From: Echria macrotheca
Taxonomy: Eukaryota; Ascomycota; Sordariomycetes; Sordariales; Schizotheciaceae
Reading direction: 5' to 3'
Length of the DNA stretch: 64,000 nucleotides
Assembly: GCA_030411725.1 (NCBI GenBank)
Contig: MU839829.1
Coordinates: 1,674,001-1,738,000, forward strand
Under the pieces are notes generated by a model. The model saw only the letters and a list, made by a program, of their open reading frames with translations. It made no database searches and had not been told where the DNA came from. The translations under genes and the position numbers were made by a program. Below are positions 11,284 to 21,334 of this stretch, in pieces. How positions within the stretch are numbered: the stretch's first letter is position 1; every line of letters begins with the position of its first letter.

Positions 11284-13351
11284 TCATCCCTCAAAAACAT
11301 CATGCTGCAACTCAATCCCAAACTCCTTCGCCACAGTCCGCATCCGCGCCTCCACTTCGTCCTCCATCCCCCCTCCCAACCTCAACCACTGCCTCAGCTT
11401 GAAAAAGTAAAACGCAACATCCGTCAACGCAAGCACGCTGTTAAACACCAAATGGCGCCAAACAAGCACCATCCGCTCGCGCCAGGGCACGTTCGGATCC
11501 TCCCAGAGACTGCGACTCGCCCACTTCCCCATCATCTTGACCCTATTGACGGGGGACCCAAGGTGCTGGTTATTCCCTTGCACGATCCTCATGTTCCTCC
11601 CAATGAATAAGAGTTCCTTCGGCCACTTTTCTTCGTCTGCCAAAACATCGCGGATCCCCTGCTTCATGCGCTGCTGCATCTCATAATGGCGCTGCGAGGG
11701 CGTCTTCTCCCCATCGAGGTCCCGCAACATGCCCTTTCTAAACTCCCCATCCCCACCTTCGTAGGGCCGCATCAGCGTCGCCGACGCGAATAGGTCGGCC
11801 GCCTTGATGCCCCACTCGGCCGTGATCTCGGCAATCCGGCGATTGTCAAACGTCATGAGCGCCGTCCAGAACGCGCCGTACTCGCGGCGGAATTTTTCCG
11901 ACATGTAAACATAAAGGCCGTGATCGATCAGCACAAGCTCCGGTTTCCCGCCCGGCAGGCGCCGGATAAAAATGTTGCCCGGATGCGGGTCGCAGTGGAC
12001 GACGCCCCATTTGAATATTTGCGCCGAGAAGAGGTCGACCATGGTGGTCATGACGTCGCGCGTCGAGAGGCCGAGCCCGCCGCGGCCCCGAGGCCCGCGC
12101 CAGTCGGTGCGCTCCGGCTTGAGCGGGGTGTCGAGTTGAGAGTTGCTGCGGAGCTGATGGCGGAGCGCGGCCATGTCGGGCGGGTCGAGGAGCTGGCCAT
12201 GCACGCCGGCGGAACCTGCGGCGTGCCCGCCGATCCACGGTCTCGTGAGGGCTTCCTTGTCCCACAGCCGCACGCCCTCGATCCACTCCGTCGTCAGCAC
12301 CCGGTCCGAGCTGAGCTCGGCGTAGACGGGAGGTACATAAACGCGCCCACGCAGGCTCGGCTCGGCGTTGACCAGCTCGCGCATGCGCTCCGAGTTGCGC
12401 GCCTCGTTCTCAAAGTCCGTCTCGAGCATCAGCCGCTCGGCGACAAAGGGGACGAGACTATACAGCGGGAGATCGAACCACCAGGAATATACCCACGAGA
12501 CGGTTCTTTTCATCGGTTAGCAAAGCGACGCAAAAGAGAATGAGACGAAAAACTCACTTAAACGCCCACAAATCCCAGCCAATCTGCTTCTTGATCTCAG
12601 GCTTCTGAATCTTGACCGCCACCTCGCGCCCATCCGCCAGCCGTGCCCAGTGCACCTGCGCAACGCTCGCACTCGCCCTGGCCGTCCGCTCCATCACGCC
12701 CTTGCCCTCCTCGCCCGAGAAACTCACCCCGAAGACCTCCTCGACCGACCGCCCGCCAAAGTCGTCCCGAATCACCTTCTCAACCGCCGCCCACCCGTCC
12801 TGCGGCGCGTCGTCAAACATACGCGCAAACATGCGTGCAAACTCGGGCGGCAACACGGCAGACTGCATAGCAATCGCCTGGCCGATCTTGAGGTACAGCC
12901 CACCGTTGGACCGCAGCAGCTCGGAGAGCCGCTCGGCGTTGCGGCGGTGCAGATCTTCGATGCCACCGCCCGAGGACAGGAACGGGAGCGGGTCCGGGCG
13001 GAAGTTGAGCTTGTAGTCGAGTGCTACGAGCAGACCGACGCCGAAGGTGCGGAGGGACCGCGCGATGCCGGAGGCGTAGACTTGGCGGTCGGCGAGGTAG
13101 GCTGCGCCGCCAATGGCCGAGAGTAAGAGTAGGCGGCGGGTCCATTTCCGCGTGCGTGGAAAAGCGCGCGCGGGGACGGGGCCGCCTAGAGAGGAGGGTG
13201 GTGGTGGGACGAGCGGCTCGAAACGGCCGGTTGTGTATGTTGTTTGGTGGCGTCGTGGTAGGCGCTGGCGGAGCAGACGCGATGGCGCTGCTCCCGGGCG
13301 GATTTGCATCTGTGCTCGTCGGGCCGCGCCGACGAGCAGCTGGCCGAACAT
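11284..13351 (-). CDS. ABC1/ADCK (UbiB) family kinase-like protein, mitochondrial, 671 aa
   Basis: ABC1/ADCK proteins are atypical protein-kinase-like ATPases tied to coenzyme Q and mitochondrial lipid homeostasis. Exon 1 is 12558-13351 and exon 2 is 11284-12505; the 52-bp intron has donor GTGAGT and branch GCTAAC. The Arg-rich N-terminus (about 1-65) resembles a mitochondrial presequence and is followed by a hydrophobic segment (about 70-90), suggesting an inner-membrane anchor. Family motifs are present: KIGQ at 155-158, an Ala-rich nucleotide loop (ASASVAQVH, about 228-236), a VAVK-type lysine at 247, the catalytic-loop equivalent HCDPHPGN at 435-442, and LIDHG (DFG equivalent) at 457-461. 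A roughly 65-residue low-complexity insert lies between WIEG and the catalytic loop. The pattern resembles the ADCK1/MCP2 branch more than Coq8, but that is inference. It is divergent from the SDR gene across 869 bp. Confidence 0.9.
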
Positions 13352-14220
13352 GGCGGCGAGTAACCTCGAAAATGCAGGCCGTCCACCGATAGGGACGCGG
13401 AAGAGTCCGAAACCTGCTCACTACCTGCTTGTGCTGATCATCCGGTCACAGGTGCCTGGTCAACCGAATTGGCAGAACAAGGTAAAGGAAATGAGAGTAG
13501 ATGAAGAAGACGAAAAAAAAAAAGACTCGGAAAAGTTCTGAGACGAGTGACGGCTGGCGATCTGCTGGCGAAGGAGTCGACGGGATGGATCGGAAGGAAG
13601 GGGCGGTTTGGTTGACGGGTCGTCGTCATTTTGGCTGACAGAAAAAAATACCGAGCGGGCTCGGAGTCGGCGTTTAGACCCCCCGCCCTCCGAAAGGTCC
13701 GGACGGCCTGGCTTTTCTTCTTCCATCGTGCTCCGTCCGTGCAACCATGGCCGGTCTCGGTCGGGAGCTTGATAACTCCGGGCTCAATCAACTTTGTTTA
13801 TTTACAGTGTACACTTTTTTGGGAATACATCTTCTGCCGATTCACAGAGCTAATCGCCCGGATTAGGACTTCTCCGTGCAGTGTCTGACCATGACAATCC
13901 GGCTACCACAGCGGCACCACCCCGGAGTGAGTGTGTCGGCATCACCATTGCCGCCTAGAGCCTATCTGTGAGATGTCATTTGTTGGAGAAGCAGCAGTGG
14001 GAATAGTTCCCCTCCAGCCCACAATGTAAAACCTGAAAACGACCCAACAGTTTGCGCATTGGATCCCCCGTTTGTCGTCCTTGGCTTAACTGCAGCTCAT
14101 CGGCGAACCCGTCGTGACTCACAATTGCTTCTCAGACACCACTACATTACAGCCTACCTCGCACCACCCAAACGTATGAACGTAGCTTGACTGATCCTAC
14201 CCAACACCGTCAGTCACAAC
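13352..14220. other. Shared divergent promoter region (ADCK-like gene / SDR gene)
   Basis: This is the 869-bp space between two genes transcribed away from each other. The ADCK-proximal part has A-runs and pyrimidine tracts typical of fungal leaders. No coding frame or RNA gene is evident. Confidence 0.55.
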
Positions 14221-15237
14221 ATGGACCGCCCCCTCGTTCTCGTCAGCGGATGCGCAGGCCATCTCGGCACCGCCCTGATGCTCTCACTACCCGCGCAGGG
14301 TTTCACACCCGTGGGTATCGACATCCTCACCTCCCCAACGACCACCCACATCGTCGATATCACCTCCAAACCCCAGGTGGCCAGCCTATTCGCCATCTAC
14401 CGCTTCACCCACATCATCCACGCCGCAACACTCCACAAGCCGCACGTAGCCTCGCACCCCAAATCCGCCTTCCTCGACGTGAACCTAACAGGAACACTAA
14501 ACCTCCTCGAAGCCGCCGCGGCGCAGGTCCCACGGCAACCAGCCTCGTTCATCTTCATCTCCACCACCTCAGCCTTCGGCTCCGCCCTGAGCCCGCCACC
14601 AGGCCAGCCGGCCGCCTGGATCGACGAGGCGGTAGTCCCCATCCCCAAAAACATCTACGGCACCACCAAGGTCGCCGCCGAGGATCTGTGTCGTCTCGTC
14701 CACCGCGAGACGGGCCTGCCGACGCTCGTCCTGCGCACGAGCCGCTTCTTCCCCGAGCCCGACGACGACGAGGACCGCCGCGCCGCCATGGATGACGACA
14801 ACCTCAAGGTGTGCGAGCTGGCCTACCGGCGGGTGGACATCGCCGATGTGGTCAGCGCCTGCGTCTGCGCCATGGCTAGGGCGGCCGACATTCGTTTTGG
14901 GAAGTACATCATCAGCGCGCCGCCTCCGGTGCGGAGGACCGATGAGACGCTAAAGGGGCTGGACGCGGATGCTGGCGAGGTTATTGCTAGAGCGGTGCCG
15001 CAGGCACGTCGGGTGTTTGAAGACAGGGGATGGAAGTTTTTGGCTAGGATAGACAGGATTTATGATTCGAGCAAGGCTGTCAGGGAGTTGAGTTGGTCGC
15101 CAGAATATACCTTCGAAAAGGCTGTCGAAAAGATCGAGAGGGGAGAGGAATGGCGGAGCGATTTGACATTCCTGGTGGGCAGGAAGGGCTATCATGCTGT
15201 TTCGACCGGTGTTTACACGGTAAGGGAGGCGGAATGA
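14221..15237 (+). CDS. NAD-dependent epimerase/dehydratase (extended SDR), 338 aa
   Basis: A single-exon cytosolic oxidoreductase- or epimerase-type enzyme. The N-terminal Rossmann motif is GCAGHLG (10-16), matching the extended-SDR GxxGxxG. HAA at about 67-69 corresponds to the conserved post-strand-4 motif. The active site is visible as STTSAFG (Ser around 114-116) and YGTTK (Y146, K150), the YxxxK pair. The C-terminal half carries family-like segments such as RRVDIADVV and a short substrate-binding domain. The length fits sugar-nucleotide epimerases and related enzymes. The substrate cannot be predicted, and there are no pathway neighbours to help. The start is the first ATG, just after a pyrimidine-rich leader. 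Confidence 0.85.
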   Translation: MDRPLVLVSGCAGHLGTALMLSLPAQGFTPVGIDILTSPTTTHIVDITSKPQVASLFAIYRFTHIIHAATLHKPHVASHPKSAFLDVNLTGTLNLLEAAAAQVPRQPASFIFISTTSAFGSALSPPPGQPAAWIDEAVVPIPKNIYGTTKVAAEDLCRLVHRETGLPTLVLRTSRFFPEPDDDEDRRAAMDDDNLKVCELAYRRVDIADVVSACVCAMARAADIRFGKYIISAPPPVRRTDETLKGLDADAGEVIARAVPQARRVFEDRGWKFLARIDRIYDSSKAVRELSWSPEYTFEKAVEKIERGEEWRSDLTFLVGRKGYHAVSTGVYTVREAE

Positions 15238-15835
15238 ACACCGGCTAGCTTGTTCCTGGGGGTTCGGTAGTTGGTCAATGTGGTTGATCTGTTCCGAGCA
15301 TCGAAGAGTCCGTCTGGTGTCTAACACCTGTTTGGGGCTTGGCCCTGCCGAACCCGGCACGGGCTGTGTGTAGAACGGCAGGGCTGTCGTCGAATGTTTT
15401 GAGAATCTGGAATGTCATCCCTGCTGTATCAGTTCCTGAGACAGCCATACACTAACTAGGTGACAGGAGCCCGCCCTCAAGTCTCCGGCTGGCCAGAAAA
15501 TGCAAACTTCATTCCGCGCGTCTTAGATGTTAGACCTAGCGCAAGTGTTGAGAGGACTCGACAACACCAGCACCCGCATTGCTCTAATGTTGATCAACTT
15601 GATCTGTAGTAATGTACGGACCAATCAGTGGCCGCCGAGGTCTGAGAGTAAATCGATCTCATTCAGTCATTGATAACAAAGCTTATAAGAGCAGCCAAGA
15701 TCGGAAAATAGAGGACCATTGCGGCCCCATTTCCAGAAATCGCAAGCCCAGATCCTTGGTCTCCACGCCTGGATCCAGTGGATTTCGTCCCTGAAGATGC
15801 CGCCATCTGAAACTCTCTGCTAGTGTAGCAAGTCT

Positions 15836-15861
15836 CCCGCCGCATATTTTATGCGGGCGGG
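15836..15861. repeat. Hairpin with TTT loop, 11-bp interrupted stem
   Basis: CGCATA-TTT-TATGCG at 15841-15855 is a perfect inner stem. CCCGC (15836-15840) pairs with GCGGG (15857-15861) with one bulged G. It lies 600 bp downstream of the SDR gene. It could be chance or a small inverted-repeat relic. Confidence 0.6.
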
Positions 15862-17099
15862 GACCGGCCGCAGTAGCGGGACCCGAATCGCCCCGGCCCT
15901 TGTCGGACCAGCTTGCAACACCGGGCTGCCATGGTTCCGCATGAATTGACCAGGCCTTACTGAACACACCAGAGGAAGGATGGTCGTCTCGCGTCATAGC
16001 CACTATCAATCCAACGTGGCAAGAGAGAGATTCCCCACGACTCGGGCTCGCTTCAGCGGTGTTGGGCGGGCATGCAGCTCGATATGGACTAATATCCGGG
16101 AAGGCATTCAACCTTGAAATTTATGTCGAGGGGAAGCCAAATGAAGACCGAGTGTTTGCCGTCAGACGCATGCTGCCCGATATTGGCGAAAGCAACCCCC
16201 AAAAGGCAGCTAGCCGTCTCGACGTCTCGGGAGATTGACGCGAATGCAGCGGTTAATATAACCATCGAAGCACGCGAACACACCGGGGTGCCGCCGGTTC
16301 AACCCAACGCTTGCCGTTGAATCGTGGCTTGTGTGTCGTCCCTGATCGCTTCTCCAGACGCTGATACAGACGGCCAAGTTGTGGGCCACAGCAGTCCGAG
16401 ACACAGCGCCGCGTCACCGACAACGGTTTCGTCCAGTAATAGCACTGGCTAGAGTTCTGGCAGATCGACTTTTGGCCGCATTCTGTCGATCGAAGGCGCC
16501 AACTATGCGTCCCAAGCTGGATATTCTGTCCTCGTTCCCGGAAAACCTGGGGCCAGAACAGGATGCTGGGCGCACCCGCATCTCGGCCGGGCAGCGCAGC
16601 CGGCTGCAGGGCGACTGATCCGGCTGAAGACGTTGGTTCGTGCTAAAAACCGGAAGTATGGCAAGGCCCGCCGACGGATTGGTGGGAAGTCGGTTGCATC
16701 CGCGTCGTCCGCAGGAAGCCAGTCTCGATCAAGCAGTTGCGAGCCTCCGCAGGTCTTCTCCTCTCTCTCCAACTTCCCATGCCCGACGAGCAAATCTCGC
16801 CAGGCCCCGCGACCCGTGATTGGATGCGGCTTCATATCACCAAACTGGCGGGTTTGTGCGATACCACTGCTGCTGTTCGACCAGCGACTGCCAGTCAGAG
16901 CGTGCCTGGGTGACACAGCACTTGCGATCCGACTGATCTTGACGCCTGTGCATCTACGACAGCGCCTCCGAGAGTCACATGCCCAAGAATAGAGATATTT
17001 GAGTTGCCGGTGACGTGATATTGGGGTTATTTGTGTTCTAAGCGGCGAAAAGGCTCTCGCAAGCGTTGTTGGGTGGAAGAGAATGCCTTCCATTTCGGG

Positions 17100-17133
17100 G
17101 CCAGGGAAACCAAGCGATGGCTGCCAAGATAAG
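17100..17133 (+). promoter_or_regulatory. PacC-like and GATA-like sites upstream of palI
   Basis: GCCAGG at 17100 and GCCAAG at 17123 both fit the PacC core GCCARG; GATAAG at 17128 fits the fungal GATA-factor site. They lie about 600-630 bp upstream of the palI start. Such hexamers are common by chance, so this is a weak candidate. Confidence 0.2.
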
Positions 17134-17732
17134 ATCGAGGCACGCTAACTGGGGCAGCGGGCGGCCGGGCGGCGGGCTCCACACGCCACCTGGACGAGAT
17201 CCGCTGCGCCCTCCCCCCAAATCAAACCCTGCCCGTGCTCAACCGCTCCGTGCTTCTCTGTTCGAGCGCCTTGCCTTGCCTTGCCATTGCAATCGCAATC
17301 GCATCGCGTGGAAAGAGCGTCATCCCCCGCCCTCACGCCCGCAATAGGGACCGCCATTGACTGAGCTGGCTTCGAATTGGCTCTCCATATCGACGGCCAC
17401 ACCATAAAGCGACAGCCGCGAGGTCTCCCCTGACCAGTCGCCAGCGGAGCGGACACTGATCCCGAGAGGAGCTTCGCAGCCATAGTCGACGACACCGCAT
17501 CCTGCCTCCGTTGACACTCGTTTCCACCGTCGCCGTTTCCCATGTTTCCGACAGCGAACGACCCCCGCGCTCAATCTTCGCAATTGTCTTCGATTCTCCC
17601 ACGACGCTTGAGGGCTCTCCGATCACCGTAGAGCATCGGCGTCCCTCTTGACCGGCCGCGTCTTGACGGCGCTGGCATTCTTGCAATCATTCGTTTGGGC
17701 GGCTTGGAACCCGAGAACAGCGGGTCATCACC

Positions 17733-19864
17733 ATGTTGCGGCCCGCGACACCTCTGGCGGTGCTGCTTGCCGCGGCATTCGCTCTGCTTCTGTTAGCCGT
17801 TCTATCAACGCCGATTATCGAGGCCATCCCGCTTGGCAGCTTTGACGGCGCCACCTTTGGCGTTTTTGGCTTCTGCAGAGATGGCGTTTGCAGTCCGATA
17901 GAGGTTGGATACGATGCTCGTAAGTGCCATTATTGAGAGTCTTTATCGAATCGCCATCTGACCGCCCCGTGACGACAGGCTTCGCAACAAGCGACTCGTC
18001 GCAGTTCAACCTCCCGACAGCAACCCGAGCTACTCTGTCTGCTATTTTGATCGTCCATCCAGTCGCAGCGGTCATCACCTTGATCATGCTTGTTCTGGCC
18101 GGCGTCGCTCACTTTCACTCTCCGTCCCATTCCGCCAGGTACCTTTTGCTGTTGTTCATCATCAGCCTGGTCGATTTTCTAATATGCCTTCTGTGCTTCC
18201 TTGTCGACGTTTTGCTTTTTGTGCCTCATATGGCATGGGGCTCGTATCTCGTCCTCGCTGCTACGATCCTGGTTGCGCTCAGCGGTCTGATTTCATGCGC
18301 CATGCGAAGAACGGTCGTGAGCAGGAAGGCCAGAAAGAAGCGCATCGCCGCGAATGCCGAGATGAGCGGCGAAAACTTTTATAACCGACAAGCCCAGCAG
18401 GCTGCTCTCAACACTAGCACCACGATGCAGCCCACCGTCCCAATGATCAGTGGTGCCAACGGAAATGCGGACGGCCTGCCAACTTTCACCACATTTGAGA
18501 AAAAGGATGATCGGAGTAGCGACGAGAGAATCCCGCTTACGGCCAGAAGTCAGTCGGACAATGCTCTGACGGGTACCACGGCCATCAATGACCAATCGAC
18601 AAGCCCAGTGGATGGCACGATGCGGTCCATGACCAACACTCCCGGGTCCCGTGACCAATATGGGAACCCTTTGCCGCCTCAGGATGCCTATGGTGTGAGG
18701 AGAGGTCCTTCAATGGAACGGATGAATACGAGAGGAAGAGGTGGGATGCCGCCGAACAACCTTCGTGGCCGTGGAGGATACGCTGGGCAGGGACGAGGTG
18801 GCTACAACGGGTACGGAACCCCTCCCCCAGCCGGACGGGGAACGTACGGTACACCGCCCCGAGGGGGGTATGGAGCGCCAATTAACAGAGGGGGATATGG
18901 ACCTCCACCTCGTGGGTACGGGGTCCGAGGCGGGCGGACGCCACCGCCTTACCAAAGTGACGGGCGATATGACAATGGCTATGACAGAAGGCCTTCGCCA
19001 GCGGGAGGGTATGGTCCTACTCCGTACGGCGCCGCCCGACAGTCGCCCGGCCCACCGTCCGCTCCAGGATATGGAAGTGCTGCAGCAGGGGCTTATGATG
19101 CGTATAACCCGCAGGCTGAGCTCCCCCGGGCTGAATCCCCTCCGCCACTGCCTGGCATCGACGATGGAGTTCCTTCTCGGCAAGTCGTAGAGATGGATGC
19201 TAACTCTGGGAACTTGCCCCATCAAGCGGGAGGCTACACGCAGTATGGCATTCGGGAGAGTGATTCTGATGTCGCCGGCATGTTGGCTATGCAGCAAGCG
19301 AGGACGTCAGCCAGCACGTATAGCCAGGATGAGTAAGCTATTATCGGTCCTCCTGACTCGTAGTATGCCGCTAACAGATGCTGCAGCAATACCCCCTATG
19401 TTCCACCGCGGCAAGCTTGGAACCAAGGACCTGGAAGAAACTCGCCCAGTGTACCTTCACCACTCAATACACGAGCCGCCGAACTGCCACCAAGTCGTGG
19501 AAGCCCCGCTCCGCAGCAAGCCGCTCCGGCGACCGGCGAGTACTACGAGGACGTCGACCCGCGCTTTGCGGCCGAACCAGGTGTGATTAATAAGCCGACG
19601 CCTCCCCCTATTCAAACCACTAACACCTACGAGGACACTCTGGATATCCCCCGAGAGCCCCGCAGCCCGGCAGAATCTGACAGGTCCAACTTCACGTCAA
19701 TATCTCAGAGAGGAGTGAATCCACGGTGGAATCCCCCGCCTCCTCCACCACCCATGATCCCTCGACGGCCCGTTAATCAGCCGACTGATATACTAAGTAC
19801 GAACCCCGACTTTGAGCTTCCATCTCGCCGGCCTCGGAACAACAGCAACGTCGGACCCCGGTGA
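17733..19864 (+). CDS. palI: pH-response regulator PalI/RIM9 homologue, 672 aa
   Basis: PalI/Rim9 is a plasma-membrane helper of the PalH/Rim21 sensor that starts the ambient-pH (PacC/Rim101) pathway. Exons are 17733-17919, 17979-19332 and 19387-19864; all joins keep frame. A signal-anchor-like helix occupies about 7-26, followed by the family region with GVFGFCRDGVCSPIEVGYDA and then three more membrane spans between about 85 and 190, giving the four-span SUR7/PalI topology. The cytoplasmic tail (about 200-672) is long and disordered: first Ser/Thr/Asn-rich, then an RG/GYG-rich block (about 335-420) with repeated RGG and GYG motifs, then Pro-rich, with a PPPPPPP run near the C-terminus. The second intron has two in-frame acceptors 9 nt apart; the distal one (exon start 19387) is better spaced from its CTAAC branch. 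Length and layout fit filamentous-fungal PalI/prr-5 proteins. Confidence 0.9.
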
Positions 19865-21334
19865 GAATCTGGTTCCCAACGGCGACAGTTTCTGCGCAGT
19901 AAATAGACTTCGATTCTTCCTTTCCTCGCCTATTGCCGCAACCTTCGTTCTACAGCTTTTTTCCAAGTCACGACAGCATCGCATATCCAGGCCGGAACAA
20001 AGCAAACGACCGGCCACACGAGCTTACATGCATTTTTGCGACGGATCTGTGTTTGGTCGATCGATTTTTTGTCGAACATCCATCGAAATGCAGAATCGAG
20101 ATAATCCCTTTCTTTTCCAGACGGAGAATATACCCCCCCTCCTCGCACCCTCGGTCATGGATGGTTTCCCTGTTTCTTCTTTCCTGTCCTCCCGACGACG
20201 AGTTGATGACCTGATCTTCGTCGAGATACCATATACCTTTATAATCCGCCCTCTCCCAACGAAAAGTGGTCGTGACCCCGGCCGCTCAAGCACACTGTAC
20301 TTATTCTCTCTCTCTGTCACACACACTCACACACACCGCGCGTCCTTTTCCTCCACACCAGGAGAGATAGTGGCGAGATTCCCTCATGTACATAGAACTG
20401 TTGTTACCCACGGTTGACAGCTACCACACACACTACGCTGTCTCAACCCTTCCCCTTTTTCTACTTCTTCTCTCGTCTCGTCTAGGGAAATGATCACCAA
20501 GCCTCGGGCCTGGGCGGGGGGCCATGGGTTTTCTCTTTCTAATCTCGTAACACATGGAAAAGGGGGGTAAAGCACGGGAGAGAGATTTTTATCCCTCCCC
20601 AGAGACATAGTGTGGTAATTGTGGAAAAGGGAATAAGGACACCGTGAGGATTTCATGGGAGGTCTACTACTATAGCAAATGTGATGGGATAGGGTTACAA
20701 CCTTGCAACGTTACCACTGCTGTCATTGCACGACATGAGACTGCGGTGCTCCTCTGGCACAGGACAGGGCAAATTACTCGTGACTACATATGTTTATTGT
20801 CTACGGTTGTACGGATTAAGCACCGTCAAGCAAAACAATAGCAGCTGGCTCTGCAGCACCGCAGACGGCGTGCTGTGCTCGTGACAAGACGCATGCATCC
20901 CCATCCTGAGTTGTGGAAAGCTGCGCTAGCCAACGTCAAAACCCTTTTCATATTCCCTTTACCTCGCTTGCCGCCGTCGACCCAGTATGCCAGCAGTACC
21001 ATGTCGACAGCTTGCGATCCACGCATTGGATAACGTATCATAATTCGGCTCGCTCTCCATGGTCCCCAGTGATAGAACGCAAACGATTAGCCTCCAAAAC
21101 GCCAATTCGTGGCCAAATCTCCCAGACCCTCAACCCAAAATCAAGCCCCCCAGCACAGGGCTCGCCATCTCCAGAATCAACACCACCGAAGCTCCAAGAA
21201 AACCGTTGCCAATTCCGCCTATCCCCTTGGCGTCCTGACCATATTCATGACACAGAAACAGTCGCTGGTATTTGTGAGTGCACTAAGATCTGAATCGTCG
21301 ATCGTCGTGCTGGAAAGCACTTTCTCGACTCTCG
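19865..21334. other. Convergent intergenic region (palI / 629-aa gene)
   Basis: This holds the 3' flanks of two genes that face each other. The first 700 bp are pyrimidine-rich with CT and CA runs (about 20301-20340). I see no coding or RNA gene. Confidence 0.5.

Larger units (their letters stand above)
15238..17732. other. Intergenic region upstream of palI
   Basis: About 2.5 kb between the SDR stop and the palI start. It contains an imperfect hairpin at 15836-15861 and PacC-like and GATA-like hexamers at 17100-17133. The last 500 bp are C/T-rich and read like a leader. The open frames on both strands lack any domain or codon signature. Confidence 0.5.

Noticed and set aside
16296..16305. 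GGTTCAACCC resembling a tRNA B box
   Set aside because: No matching A box or cloverleaf arms upstream.
16503..17093. 196-codon minus-strand open frame upstream of palI
   Set aside because: No recognisable domain and opposing open frames of similar quality.
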